From NCBI RefSeq assembly GCF_013348805.1, contig NZ_CP054690.1:5332001-5396000 (forward strand): a stretch of DNA of 64,000 nt, given 5' to 3'. The translations under genes and the position numbers were made by a program. The notes beneath the pieces were generated by a model, which saw only the letters and a list, made by a program, of their open reading frames with translations, did no database searches and had not been told where the DNA came from. Below are positions 1 to 8,753 of this stretch, piece by piece (positions within the stretch are counted from its first letter, which is position 1; every line of letters starts with the position of its first letter). Source of the DNA: Rhodococcus sp. W8901. Its GTDB lineage: Bacteria; Actinomycetota; Actinomycetes; Mycobacteriales; Mycobacteriaceae.

Positions 1-888
1 CGTCATCTTCCAGTTGAGCAGGCGCATCGCCTCGAGCTTGGCGTGCGTGCGTGCGAACTCCTGCTGCACCCACGGGATCTCGATGGCGCCGTTCGCCTTG
101 GCCCAGTCCAGAACCTGGTGCCACAGGCCGTAGGTGCGGCCGCCGATCGCTGCGAGGCCGATGCGCTCATGGTTGAGCTGCGCGGCGATCAGCTGCCAGC
201 CGCCGTTGACCTCACCGATGACGTCCTTCTGCGGCACCCGGATGCCGCTGTAGTACGTCGAGGTGACCATCAGGCCACCGACCGTGTTGATGGGCGACCA
301 CGAGAAGCCGGGGTCGTCGGTGGGCACGACGAGGATCGAGATGCCCTTGTGCTTGGGGGCCTCGGGATCGGTGCGGCACGCGAGCCACACGTAGTCGGCG
401 GTGTTGGCGCCGGAGGTGAAGATCTTGTTGCCGTCGACCACCCACTCCTCGCCGTCGAGGACGGCGCGGGTCTTGAGCGACGCGAGGTCGGTGCCGGCCT
501 CGGGCTCGGTGTAGCCGATCGCGAAGACGATGTCGCCCGCGAGGATCCCCGGCAGGAAGCGTTCCTTCTGCTCCTCGGTCCCGTACTTCATCAGCGTCGG
601 GCCGACGGTGTTCACCGTGACGAACGGGAACGGCAGACCGGCGCGCTGCACCTCGTCGAAGAACACGAACTGTTCCTCGATGGAACGCCCCTGTCCGCCG
701 TACTCCTCGGGCCAGCCGATGCCGAGCCAGCCGTCCTGGCCGAGCAGCTTGACGACCTCACGGAAGTACTCGCCGCCCACGCCCTGCTCACCGGCCGCGC
801 GGCGCTTCTCCGCAGGCAGCAGGTTCGCGAAGTACTCGCGCAGCTCCTTGCGGAGCGCGAGCTGCTCGGGGGATTCCCTCAAATCCAT
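1..888 (-). CDS. Acyl-CoA dehydrogenase, partial (C-terminus beyond window)
   Basis: Flavin-dependent acyl-CoA dehydrogenase, introducing the alpha-beta double bond of acyl-CoA thioesters in beta-oxidation. The visible 296 residues carry the helical N-terminal domain (GWLGIGWPEEYGG near residue 60) and the beta-barrel with the FAD-contact segment IGYTEPEAGTDLASL. The start is ATG at 888, directly after a purine-rich AGAGGAGTAACG. By general resemblance it is closest to the FadE26/FadE17-like subunits that work on steroid side chains; those act as heterotetramers, and no partner lies in the window. The C-terminal part, including the region of the catalytic glutamate, is outside the window, so activity cannot be judged. 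It is separated from the upstream SDR gene by a strong hairpin (926-963). Confidence 0.9.
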   Translation of the reverse strand, partial: MDLRESPEQLALRKELREYFANLLPAEKRRAAGEQGVGGEYFREVVKLLGQDGWLGIGWPEEYGGQGRSIEEQFVFFDEVQRAGLPFPFVTVNTVGPTLMKYGTEEQKERFLPGILAGDIVFAIGYTEPEAGTDLASLKTRAVLDGEEWVVDGNKIFTSGANTADYVWLACRTDPEAPKHKGISILVVPTDDPGFSWSPINTVGGLMVTSTYYSGIRVPQKDVIGEVNGGWQLIAAQLNHERIGLAAIGGRTYGLWHQVLDWAKANGAIEIPWVQQEFARTHAKLEAMRLLNWKMT

Positions 889-907
889 CGTTACTCCTCT
901 AATACCG

Positions 908-919
908 AACGACGTCGTT
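908..919. promoter_or_regulatory. 12-bp perfect palindrome upstream of the acyl-CoA dehydrogenase
   Basis: AACGACGTCGTT lies 20 bp upstream of the ATG at 888. Its position between the hairpin at 926-963 and the start codon suits an operator or promoter element. It does not match the KstR or KstR2 motifs as I know them, so the cognate regulator is unknown. Confidence 0.35.
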
Positions 920-925
920 TACCAA

Positions 926-963
926 AGGCAGACAGTCGCCGGGTTCCGGGCGACTGTCTGCCT
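926..963 (-). terminator. 15-bp perfect hairpin, probable terminator of the ligase-SDR operon
   Basis: AGGCAGACAGTCGCC (926-940) pairs perfectly with 949-963 around an 8-nt loop. It lies about 105 bp downstream of the SDR stop on the minus strand, which suits termination without a long U-tract as is common in actinomycetes. Because it is only 38 bp from the next start codon, it could alternatively be a 5'-leader structure of the acyl-CoA dehydrogenase mRNA. Confidence 0.6.
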
Positions 964-1067
964 GCGTTGTCCCGGACGCTAGCGACCGAGCCGAATCCTC
1001 GGGTCACACATCTCGCACAGCGGGAATCGCGACCCAACCTGCACTCGGGCGACTCCGAGACGCCCGG

Positions 1068-1913
1068 TCAGGGCGCGGTGGAATCAGTGAAATCATTCAC
1101 CAGCTTGGGCGCCCAGACCACCCTTCCGAGAAAACGCTCGGCGTCGGGTGCGGTGGCCAGCCACACGGCCGCCGCGGCGGGCACGGTCGCCGGAACCGAG
1201 TCGAAACCGGCGTCCTCGATCTTGTCGGTACCGCCACGCGCCTTGCCGGACTCGGTGACGACGAACCCGGGGCTGAGGTTGAACGCGCGGATGCCACGTC
1301 CGCGGTACTCCGCGTTGACCGCACCGGCGAGGCGGCCGAACGCCGCCTTCGACGCGGCGTACGCCACGCCCCAACCGCCCTCGCCGGGCGCCGCCGGCGG
1401 ATCGGTGGTCGCCGAACCGGACACCAGATTGACGATCACGCCGTCACCGCCGTCGACCATCGACGGCAGCACCCGCTGGATCAGCGCCAACTGGTGCAGG
1501 TAGTTTCCCCGCACCATCACCTCGGCGTCGTCGAGGCGAAGGTCGAGGATGCGCTCCATGTGACCGGCAGTCTGGGCGTAGGCGTTGTTGACGAGGACAT
1601 CAACACGGCCCCACTCGCGCAGCACCTCGTCGGCGGCGCCGACAACCGAGTCCCGATCGAGCAGATCCATCGGGATCGGCAACGCCCGGGCCCCGCACGC
1701 CTCGATCTCCGCGGACGTGGTCTCGAGGCTGCCCGGCACCGGGAGCAGACCCTCGCCCTCCGCGCGGGTGCGGGGCGTCACCGCACCCTCTCCCTCGCGG
1801 ACCGTACGGGCGGTGATCGCAACGTCGAAACCCTTGCGCGCGAACGCGAGCGCGATCTCGCGGCCGATGCCGCGGCTCGCCCCGGTGACGAGGGCAACCT
1901 TGCGTGTCGTCAT
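1068..1913 (-). CDS. SDR family NAD(P)-dependent oxidoreductase
   Basis: 281-residue short-chain dehydrogenase. The cofactor motif TGASRGIG is at residues 10-17, the LVNNAY structural motif near 107, the catalytic Ser in NLVSGSA and the YAASK catalytic Tyr/Lys pair near 185. A long insert between beta-2 and alpha-3 (residues about 38-70) is rich in Glu and Thr and is unusual for the classical ~250-residue enzymes. It starts 2 bp after the stop of the upstream acyl-CoA ligase and must be co-transcribed with it, suggesting oxidation or reduction of a hydroxyacyl-CoA or ring hydroxyl in the same pathway. Substrate cannot be read from sequence. Confidence 0.9.
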   Translation of the reverse strand: MTTRKVALVTGASRGIGREIALAFARKGFDVAITARTVREGEGAVTPRTRAEGEGLLPVPGSLETTSAEIEACGARALPIPMDLLDRDSVVGAADEVLREWGRVDVLVNNAYAQTAGHMERILDLRLDDAEVMVRGNYLHQLALIQRVLPSMVDGGDGVIVNLVSGSATTDPPAAPGEGGWGVAYAASKAAFGRLAGAVNAEYRGRGIRAFNLSPGFVVTESGKARGGTDKIEDAGFDSVPATVPAAAAVWLATAPDAERFLGRVVWAPKLVNDFTDSTAP

Positions 1914-1914
1914 C

Positions 1915-3579
1915 TCACACGCCCAGGAAACGCGTCCGGCCGAACTCGACGAACTCGGCCTCGAGCGCGGTCTTGTCCTCGTCGGTCATCTGCGTGTAGA
2001 CCGGCGCGCCGCGGCCCACCCAACGGTAGACCGGCTCGTCGGTGCGCCACAGTTCGGCCTGCAGCTCACGCTTGAGGACCTTGTTGGAGCCGGTGATCGG
2101 CAGGTTCGTCGACACCCGGATGAAGCGCGGAGTCGCCTTGGAGCCCAGATCGTCCTGGACGGCAAGGTATTCCGCGAACTTCACGGGGTCGAAGGTGTCG
2201 AGCGAATCCACCTCGATCGCAGCCATCACCTGGTCGCCGGACCGCGAGTCGGGGATCGCGTACACGCCCGTCGCGATGACCTCGGGGTGGCGACGCAGGA
2301 CACGCTCGATCATCAGGGCGGAGGTATTCTCGCCGTCGACGCGGATCCAGTCACCCTTGCGGCCCGCGAAGTAGATGAAGCCGGCCTCGTCGACGTAGCC
2401 GAGGTCACCGGTCCAGTACCAACCGTGCTTGATTCGGTCGGCGTCGGCGACGTCGTTCTTGTAGTAGCCCTCGAACGCGCGAGCGCCCTCCTTGTTGATC
2501 ATCTCGCCGATGGCCTCGTCCGGGTTCAGCACCCGGCCGTGCTCGTCGAGGATCGCGCGCACGCACTCCTCCCGCGTCTCGGGGTTGACGACGGCGATGC
2601 CCGCGTGTGCGGGACGACCGAGCGCGCCCTCCGGGGCCTCCGGATCGAGCTTGACCGAACCGGCACCCTCCGACGAACCGTAGCCCTCGAACAACTCCGC
2701 ACCGAAGCGGCGCACGAACTCGACCTTGTCCTCGGGCGACGCCTCGGTGCCGAAGCCGCGCTCGAGCTTGTTGTCCTTGTCGTCGGGCTGCTCCGGGGTC
2801 GCCATCAGGTAGGCCAACGCCTTACCGACGTACGTGAAGAACGTGGCACCGAAGAACTTCACGTCGGGCAGGAAGCCCGACGCCGAGAACTTGCGGGCCT
2901 CGGGCAGGCAGACGGTGGCACCGTTCGCCAGCGCCGGGGCCCACAGCGCCATCAGCGCGTTGCCGTGGAACAGCGGCATGCAGCAATAGTCGACGTCGTC
3001 GCGGTGGTGCCCGTACTTCGCGGTGTTCGCGTACGCGAGGCGGGAGAGCCGGCCCTGGCTGCACTTGACGCCCTTGGACATCCCGGTGGTGCCCGACGTG
3101 AACAGCAGCAGGAACAGGTCGTCCTCGTCGATGCCGTCCGCGATCGCGGGCTCGACCCGGTGGGCGTCGAGGCGGTCCTGGTAGTCCGGGGCGTCGATCA
3201 GAATGAACCGGTCGTCGGCCAGGCCGAGGTCGAGGCCCTTCAGCTTCGCCATGCCCTCGGCGTCGGTAACGATCAACTGGCAGTCCACGTAACGGATCTC
3301 GGCCTCGAGTTCCGCCGAGCCGCGGGTGGGGTTGATGCCCACGACCGTGCCGCCGGTGAGGGCCGCGCCGCCGAGCCAGAACAGGAAGTCCGGCACGTTC
3401 TCGAGGAGGATGCCGACGTGGAACGGGCCGTCCACGCGCAGCGACTGCGCGAGCGCGCCGCGCGCGGCGCTCTCGCGGACCACCTCGTCCCACGTCCAGT
3501 CCTGCTCACGGGTACGGACACCGAACTGCTGGTCACCGAGGCGATCGAGGAGCATCTCGGCAATCGTCGTGCGTTCCAA
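1915..3579 (-). CDS. FadD17-like acyl-CoA synthetase
   Basis: ATP-dependent acyl-CoA ligase of the ANL superfamily, about 554 residues. The P-loop LLFTSGTTGMSKG, the adenine motif GYGSSEG, the hinge region YFAGRKGDWIRVDGEN and the C-terminal catalytic lysine region SNKVLKREL are all present. By resemblance it follows mycobacterial FadD17, a ligase of the cholesterol side-chain regulon, but the actual substrate is inference. I chose the TTG at 3579 because GGAGAG lies 6 nt upstream and the protein then begins where FadD17 begins; the reading frame stays open to an ATG at 3699, which would add 40 low-complexity residues. It heads an operon with the SDR at 1068-1913. Confidence 0.85.
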   Translation of the reverse strand: MERTTIAEMLLDRLGDQQFGVRTREQDWTWDEVVRESAARGALAQSLRVDGPFHVGILLENVPDFLFWLGGAALTGGTVVGINPTRGSAELEAEIRYVDCQLIVTDAEGMAKLKGLDLGLADDRFILIDAPDYQDRLDAHRVEPAIADGIDEDDLFLLLFTSGTTGMSKGVKCSQGRLSRLAYANTAKYGHHRDDVDYCCMPLFHGNALMALWAPALANGATVCLPEARKFSASGFLPDVKFFGATFFTYVGKALAYLMATPEQPDDKDNKLERGFGTEASPEDKVEFVRRFGAELFEGYGSSEGAGSVKLDPEAPEGALGRPAHAGIAVVNPETREECVRAILDEHGRVLNPDEAIGEMINKEGARAFEGYYKNDVADADRIKHGWYWTGDLGYVDEAGFIYFAGRKGDWIRVDGENTSALMIERVLRRHPEVIATGVYAIPDSRSGDQVMAAIEVDSLDTFDPVKFAEYLAVQDDLGSKATPRFIRVSTNLPITGSNKVLKRELQAELWRTDEPVYRWVGRGAPVYTQMTDEDKTALEAEFVEFGRTRFLGV

Positions 3580-3901
3580 CTCATTCTCTCCTGTCGCAGC
3601 GCCGGTAGGCGCGTTACTTCTGACTGCGGGCTGTGTAGGCGGGTCAGCCATCCGTGGGCCGGCCGCGGACCGGACCTTCCGGTTCGATCCACCAGCCATG
3701 TTCCTTTCGCGAAAAGTAGCCTCGGGCTGTCGCGCAGATCACCGTCAGTCTCGCTGAGTGGTAACTCGTCCCGCCGAACCTTCCCGACATGAGAAATTGC
3801 CGTGAGAAACCCGTCACACCCCATGCCCCGAGCCTGGCACCTGGGCGTTCACGCGCAGACAGTGACAGGAACGACACTGTGACACGGACGAAAGGTCACT
3901 C
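3580..3901. other. Divergent intergenic region between two acyl-CoA ligase genes
   Basis: About 320 bp between the divergent ligase starts. It must hold both promoters. I see repeated TGACA/TGTCA half-elements around 3859-3883 (GTGACAGG, CACTGTGACAC) but no convincing long palindrome and no credible gene apart from the possible upstream extension of the minus-strand ligase frame. Confidence 0.4.
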
Positions 3902-5569
3902 ATGACTGCCCCCGCAGATCCGCAACTGCACCTGGACCAGGTCATGTCTCGTCTGATCGGTCCCGGTGGACCGTTCGAGATCGTCGAGGAAGAGGTCCTC
4001 GGCACCCGGATGCCGGTCATGAAGAACCGCTGCAAGGCCGTGGGCGATCTGCTCGCCGACTCGGTCAAGTGGGGCGACCGCGATTACCTCGTCACCGAGG
4101 ACCGCCGGGTCTCGTACACCCAGCACGCCGCCGACGCGTACGCGCTGGCCGCGGCCCTGAGCGAGCGCTACGGCGTCACCAAGGGCGACCGCGTCGGGAT
4201 CCTCGCCGCCAACACCCCGGAGTGGGTGAGCACCTTCTGGGCAACGCAGGCGCTCGGCGCCATCACCGTCGGCCTCAACGGCTGGTGGGTGCCGCGCGAG
4301 ATCGAGTACGGCCTGCAGCACAGCACCCCGAAGGTCGTGGTCGTCGACGCCAAGCGCGCGGATGCCCTCGCCGGGCTCGACACCTCCGGCGTCACCGTGC
4401 TGACCATGGAGGAGGACCTGCCGCGGCTCATCGCCGAGTTCGCCGGCGCGGCCCGCCCCGTCGTGGACATCGACGAGGACGATCCGTCGGTGATCCTCTA
4501 CACGTCCGGCACCAGCGGACGCCCCAAGGGCGCGCTGCACTCGCACCGCAACCTGCTGGCGGTGGTCGACTACCACCGTTTCAGCGACTCGATCATGGCC
4601 GCGTTCACGGGCAAGCCCAGCGACCCGAACGCCCCCAGCGACCTGCGCTACCTGCTCACCTCGCCGCTGTTCCACATCGCGAGCCTGCACAACCTCGTGG
4701 TCCCGCGCCTCGCGACCGGCAGTGCCGTCGTCATGAACCAGGGCTCGTTCGACGTCGATCGGATCCTCGGTCTCATCGAGCGGGAGCGGGTGACGAACTG
4801 GGGCGCCGTCCCGACGATGGCTTCCCGGCTCCTCGAGCACGGCAATCTGGACAAGTACGACCTGTCCTCGCTGACCTCGTTCTCGCTGGCCTCGGCGCCG
4901 TCGTCGATCGCGTTCAAGGACCGGCTCCGCGAGCAGGTTCCCTTCGCCCGCAACGCCCTCGTCGACAGCTACGGCCTCACCGAGTGCAGCACCGCGATCG
5001 CCGTCGCCAGCTCCGCCGAGCTCGAGGAGTACCCGGGCACGCTGGGCCGGCCGATCATCACGGTCAGCATGGAGATCCGCGACCCGTTCGGCGAGTGGCT
5101 GCCGGACGGCCTCGAGGGCGAGGTGTGCGTCCGCAGCCCGTTCGTGATGCTCGGCTACTGGAACGACCCCGACGCGACCGCGGCCTCGATCACCTCCGAT
5201 CGCTGGCTGCGGACCGGCGACTACGGCGTCGTCGAGAACGGTCGCCTGCGGCTCACCGGGCGTCGCTCGGACCTGATCCTGCGCGGCGGCGAGAACGTGT
5301 ACCCCACGGAGATCGAGCAGACCCTCGACGAGCACCCCGCCGTCCAGGAGTGCGCGGTGATCGGCACGCCGCATCCCGATCTGGGCCAGGAGGTCTCGGC
5401 CGTGGTCGTGGTCGCCGAGGGCCACACGGTCACCGAGGAGGAACTGCGCGAGTTCGCATCCGAGCGGCTGTCGTACTTCAAGGTGCCGACCAAGTGGCGC
5501 CTCACGACGGACCTGTTGCCGCGCAACGCGACCGGCAAGATGATCCGACGAGAGATCAGCGTGCAGTGA
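3902..5569 (+). CDS. Class I adenylate-forming acyl-CoA synthetase
   Basis: 555-residue ANL-family ligase forming acyl-AMP and then acyl-CoA. Visible motifs are the P-loop [12 protein letters not shown] near residue 200, the adenine-contact segment DSYGLTECS near 360, the TGD motif WLRTGDYG near 440, the hinge [14 protein letters not shown] and the C-terminal catalytic lysine in ATGKMIRRE close to the end. Length is normal for the family. It begins a plus-strand operon: the next reading frame starts with a GTG overlapping this gene's stop by 4 nt. Together with the divergent FadD17-like ligase it suggests activation of two related carboxylic acids in one pathway. Confidence 0.92.
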   Translation: MTAPADPQLHLDQVMSRLIGPGGPFEIVEEEVLGTRMPVMKNRCKAVGDLLADSVKWGDRDYLVTEDRRVSYTQHAADAYALAAALSERYGVTKGDRVGILAANTPEWVSTFWATQALGAITVGLNGWWVPREIEYGLQHSTPKVVVVDAKRADALAGLDTSGVTVLTMEEDLPRLIAEFAGAARPVVDIDEDDPSVILYTSGTSGRPKGALHSHRNLLAVVDYHRFSDSIMAAFTGKPSDPNAPSDLRYLLTSPLFHIASLHNLVVPRLATGSAVVMNQGSFDVDRILGLIERERVTNWGAVPTMASRLLEHGNLDKYDLSSLTSFSLASAPSSIAFKDRLREQVPFARNALVDSYGLTECSTAIAVASSAELEEYPGTLGRPIITVSMEIRDPFGEWLPDGLEGEVCVRSPFVMLGYWNDPDATAASITSDRWLRTGDYGVVENGRLRLTGRRSDLILRGGENVYPTEIEQTLDEHPAVQECAVIGTPHPDLGQEVSAVVVVAEGHTVTEEELREFASERLSYFKVPTKWRLTTDLLPRNATGKMIRREISVQ

Positions 5570-6048
5570 CCCCCTACACGCTCGAGCGACTGGGCGCTGT
5601 CGAGGCGGTCCGCGATCTCGCTCACCGGTACACGCACCTCATCGACGAGGGACGACTGGAGGAGGTCGCGGAGCTCTTCGCGCGGGCGGTGTACGGACAA
5701 TGCGACGGTGACGGGACCCCGGTGGGGTCGGTGCGTGACTCCGACCCCGCCGGCGTGCTGGCCGCGTGCCGGAGCTTCATCCAGATGCACGGCGCTCCCC
5801 CGAGGCCGCGCACCAAGCACGTCGTGACGAACCTGCGCGTGGAGGTCTCGGACGACTGCCGCACCGCGATGTCACTGTCGTACTTCACGGTGCTCCAGGC
5901 CACGGAAAGCCTTCCCCTGCAGCCGATCCTGTCGGGGCGTTACTTCGATGCGTTCGCCGAGATCGACGGGGAGTGGCAATTCACGCAGCGACTCACCTGC
6001 ATCGATCTGGTCGGCGATCTGACTTCGCACGCCCGACGCGACCTGTGA
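5566..6048 (+). CDS. SnoaL-like / NTF2-fold protein
   Basis: 160 residues with the alpha+beta cone fold seen in SnoaL, ketosteroid isomerase and small dehydratases. The N-terminal helix pair ([27 protein letters not shown]) and the C-terminal strand pattern [19 protein letters not shown] are typical. The GTG start at 5566 overlaps the preceding ligase stop (GTGA), so translation is coupled. Members bind hydrophobic cyclic substrates or act as isomerases/dehydratases; here it probably handles an intermediate of the same pathway. No conserved catalytic residue can be assigned with confidence. Confidence 0.8.
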   Translation: MTPYTLERLGAVEAVRDLAHRYTHLIDEGRLEEVAELFARAVYGQCDGDGTPVGSVRDSDPAGVLAACRSFIQMHGAPPRPRTKHVVTNLRVEVSDDCRTAMSLSYFTVLQATESLPLQPILSGRYFDAFAEIDGEWQFTQRLTCIDLVGDLTSHARRDL

Positions 6049-6087
6049 GATTCCCCAGCTTCCAGCTGATCTTGATGAGGAAGCCCT

Positions 6088-6429
6088 ATGTTCAAAGCAG
6101 TTGCTCTGCTCGCCCGTAAGCCCGAGCTCACGCGCGAGCAGTTCATCGAGCACTACGAGACCGTCCACGCGCCGCTGATCCTGCGGTCGTTCCCCACGCT
6201 GAAGGCGTACCGACGCAACTTCGTCGACCTCACCGACAGCATCCGGGCTCCGGGCGTGGCCGATCCGAGCTTCGACGTCATCACCGAGATGTGGTTCGAG
6301 GACCGCGCCGGCTACGACGCGATGCTCGCCGCGCACGCCGATCCCGCGATCGGCGGGCCGGTGGCCGAGGACGCGAACCTCTTCCTCGACATGTCGAGGA
6401 CCCTTCAGTTCATCGTCGATGAACGCTAG
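6088..6429 (+). CDS. EthD domain protein
   Basis: 113-residue dimeric alpha/beta-barrel protein of the EthD family (family opening KAVALLARKPELTREQFIEHYETVHAPL, with the typical His-x-x-x-His-Ala-Pro segment). EthD proteins accompany P450 and other oxygenase systems and some act as small decarboxylases or isomerases. The ATG at 6088 has GAGGAA about 7 nt upstream. It lies between the SnoaL-like gene and an F420-type oxidoreductase, all in one direction with short spacings, so I infer one operon from 3902 to 7909. Confidence 0.85.
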   Translation: MFKAVALLARKPELTREQFIEHYETVHAPLILRSFPTLKAYRRNFVDLTDSIRAPGVADPSFDVITEMWFEDRAGYDAMLAAHADPAIGGPVAEDANLFLDMSRTLQFIVDER

Positions 6430-6473
6430 CCGAACGCGAGCTGCGCAGGAGTAGCCGCGAGAACAGGAGCACC

Positions 6474-7394
6474 ATGCAGGTCGGTCTGAACATTCTCGGC
6501 GCCGAGAATCTCTACGGCGGGCAGATCCGCCCGGTGCTCCGGCTGGCGGCGGACGCGGACCGCGCGGGAGTCGACATGATCTCCACCGGTGATCACATCG
6601 GCTTCAACGCGGCCGCGCACGCGCAGCGCGTCGAGACCAACGGCTTCCCCTTCCCGCTGGAGCACGATTGGTACGAGCCGCTTTCGCTGCTCTCCTCCGT
6701 CGCCGCGGTCACCGATCGAGTGCTGCTCAATGTCTCGGTCCTGATCGCGACCGTCCGCCCACCGGTACTGCTCGCCAAGCAGATCGCCACGCTCGACGCC
6801 ATCTCCGGCGGCCGTGCCGCGATCGGGATGGGCGTCGGCTGGCAGGAGGCCGAATACACCGCCACCAACATGCCGTTCGATGCCCGCTTCGGCCGCATGG
6901 AGGACACCGTCCGCGCGTGCCGTGAGCTGTGGACCAAGGCTCCGGCGAACTTCCAGGGCCGCGAGTTCTCGTTCGCGGACTTCCACTCGCTGCCGTTCCC
7001 GGTCCAGGAGCGGGTGCCGGTGATCTTCGGGTTCGGTCCCAGCCGGCGCAACTTCGACCGCATCGCCCGCGTCGCCGACGGGTGGACCGTCAATCCCGCA
7101 GACATGCAGACGTTCTCGCAGAGCGTCTCCCTGCTGCGCGACACGTTCGCCGAGCACGGCCGCGACCCCGACTCCGCCGTCGTCCAGGTCTCGGTCGCAC
7201 CCGAACGCCGCGACGACGGAACCGTGGACCTCGACGCGACCGCGGACAAGACCCACGCCTGGCACGACGCGGGCGCCACCGTCGCGGTGTTCCGTCCCGC
7301 GACATTCTGCACAGCGGGAGAAGAGGTTCCGCAGCTGATCGACTGGGCGGTAGGACTGAAGTCCACGACCGACGACACCCGGGAGGGCCAGTGA
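6474..7394 (+). CDS. LLM-class F420-dependent oxidoreductase
   Basis: 306-residue TIM-barrel oxidoreductase of the luciferase-like monooxygenase class. Typical stretches are MISTGDHIGF near the N-terminus, LAKQIATLDAISGGRAAIGMGVGWQEAE in the centre and FGFGPSRRNFDRIARVADGW towards the C-terminus. Actinobacterial members commonly use reduced F420, inferred here from family and organism type, not from a tested binding residue. AGGAG is 5 nt before the ATG at 6474. Its stop overlaps the GTG of the next gene, tying it to the SnoaL-like protein that follows. Confidence 0.88.
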   Translation: MQVGLNILGAENLYGGQIRPVLRLAADADRAGVDMISTGDHIGFNAAAHAQRVETNGFPFPLEHDWYEPLSLLSSVAAVTDRVLLNVSVLIATVRPPVLLAKQIATLDAISGGRAAIGMGVGWQEAEYTATNMPFDARFGRMEDTVRACRELWTKAPANFQGREFSFADFHSLPFPVQERVPVIFGFGPSRRNFDRIARVADGWTVNPADMQTFSQSVSLLRDTFAEHGRDPDSAVVQVSVAPERRDDGTVDLDATADKTHAWHDAGATVAVFRPATFCTAGEEVPQLIDWAVGLKSTTDDTREGQ

Positions 7395-7909
7395 CTACGA
7401 CGGACCAGGCTGTAGCCGAACTGCTCGACAAGCAGGCCATCTACGAGGTGGTCATGCGCTACTGCCGCGGCATCGACCGACTCGATTTCGACCTGGTCCG
7501 CGACGCCTACCACCCGGACGCGATCGACCACCACACCGGATTCGACGGCAGCGTCGAGGATTTCATCACCTGGGTGCAGCCGAAGCTGCGGGCCATCGGC
7601 GGCACGATGCACCACATCGGCAACCACCTCGTGGAACTGCACGGCGACTACGCGGTGAGCGAGGCGTACTCGACGGCGGCGCACTGGGGCGGTGACGACG
7701 GGATCGGCATGGTCAACTTCACCAGCGGCTGCCGCTACGTGGACCTCATGGAACGCCGTGACGGCAGGTGGGCCATCGCCGAGCGTTGGGCGGTCCGCGA
7801 ATGGACCCGCTCCGACGCCGGCCGCCTGACGCTGCCGGAGAGCGACGGCCCCCGCGGGCGTCGCGACGGTACCGATCCGCTCGACGCCCTGCGCAGCCGG
7901 CTGGGCTGA
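7391..7909 (+). CDS. SnoaL-like / NTF2-fold protein (second copy)
   Basis: 172 residues; a second NTF2-fold protein in the same operon, only distantly similar to the one at 5566-6048. The opening helix (LLDKQAIYEVVMRYCRGIDRLDFD) followed by LVRDAYHPDAIDHH and the later RYVDLMERRDGRWAIAERW strand pair match SnoaL_4-type dehydratase/isomerase-like proteins, some of which bear the Tyr-Asp-His arrangement of scytalone dehydratase. The GTG at 7391 overlaps the preceding stop by 4 nt. The C-terminal tail (residues about 140-172) is charged and probably disordered. It ends the operon, converging on hutC. Confidence 0.82.
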   Translation: MTTTDQAVAELLDKQAIYEVVMRYCRGIDRLDFDLVRDAYHPDAIDHHTGFDGSVEDFITWVQPKLRAIGGTMHHIGNHLVELHGDYAVSEAYSTAAHWGGDDGIGMVNFTSGCRYVDLMERRDGRWAIAERWAVREWTRSDAGRLTLPESDGPRGRRDGTDPLDALRSRLG

Positions 7910-7925
7910 GCCTGGCGTCGGAGCG

Positions 7926-8690
7926 TCAGCGGGTGAACGAACCCTCGAGCCTGTTGCGGGAACCGGGGTGGGTCAATCGGGCCAGGCTGACGAGCCCGCG
8001 TTCCGACCACGTGCGGCGCCGGATAAGCAGGCAGGGCTCACCCCGGTCGATGCGGAGCAACCGGCACTCCTCCGGGCTGGCGAGGACCGCCTCGACGACG
8101 TGCTCACCGCGGACGAGGGGCGCCACCCGGGTGAGGTAGTCGTTCGGGGTGAGCGACGTGAAGTCCTGGTCGAGGTAGTCGGGCGCCTCGTCCGGATTGA
8201 CGAACCGGTCCTCCACCTGGATCGGGGTGTCGTCCTCGTAGTGCACCAGCAACGAGTGAAACACCCTGGCACCGAAGGCATCCCGTAGGAAGGCCTGGGA
8301 GTGGTCGGGCTCCTCCTCGCGCACGAAGACCGTCTCGGTACGGTGACGGTGCCCGCGCTGCTGGATCTCGTCGGCGATGTTCTTCACCTCGAAGAGGGGG
8401 GAGGACGTCTTGCTGCTCGCGACGAACGTCCCCACACCCATCATCCGCACGATGAGCCCGTCGTGCGTGAGTTCCCGCAGCGCCCGGTTGATCGTCATGC
8501 GGGACAGTCCCAGCGCGTTGACGAACTGGTTCTCCGACGGCAGCTGATCCCCGTCCGTCCAACGGCCGGAACGGATCTGCTCCACCACGAGATTCTTCAC
8601 CCGCTCGTACGCCGGGACCGACTCGCTGCCGGCCTCGTCGAACAGCACGGCGAGCTCTGCATCAACGTCGGCTATCGCCATCCACTGCAC
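7926..8690 (-). CDS. hutC: HutC-type histidine utilisation repressor (GntR/UTRA)
   Basis: GntR-family repressor, about 254 residues: winged helix at residues about 25-90 (ERVKNLVVEQIRSGRW, LGLSRMTINRALREL) followed by a UTRA ligand domain. The UTRA part has the HutC pattern: FEVKNIADEIQQRGH, VFHSLLVHYEDDTPIQVEDRFVN, APDYLDQDF, PNDYL, VAPL and the final HPGSRNR. HutC proteins are released from DNA by urocanate. I chose the GTG at 8690 (GAGGAAC just upstream); an ATG at 8681 and a GTG at 8711 are alternatives. No intact hutH, hutU or hutI is in the window; the regulated targets may be the divergent gdh and truncated hutU genes at 12158/12409. Confidence 0.88.
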   Translation of the reverse strand: MQWMAIADVDAELAVLFDEAGSESVPAYERVKNLVVEQIRSGRWTDGDQLPSENQFVNALGLSRMTINRALRELTHDGLIVRMMGVGTFVASSKTSSPLFEVKNIADEIQQRGHRHRTETVFVREEEPDHSQAFLRDAFGARVFHSLLVHYEDDTPIQVEDRFVNPDEAPDYLDQDFTSLTPNDYLTRVAPLVRGEHVVEAVLASPEECRLLRIDRGEPCLLIRRRTWSERGLVSLARLTHPGSRNRLEGSFTR

Positions 8691-8753
8691 CCGTTCCTCG
8701 TTGAGCCCCACCGCTCCGTTCGTCGACTCGGCCCACCAAGTCTAGCGGCCCGA

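Noticed and set aside
1585-3792. Long plus-strand open frame opposite the FadD17-like gene
   Set aside because: It is the antisense shadow of a clear ligase gene and its translation is Arg/Val/His/Asp-rich with no domain.
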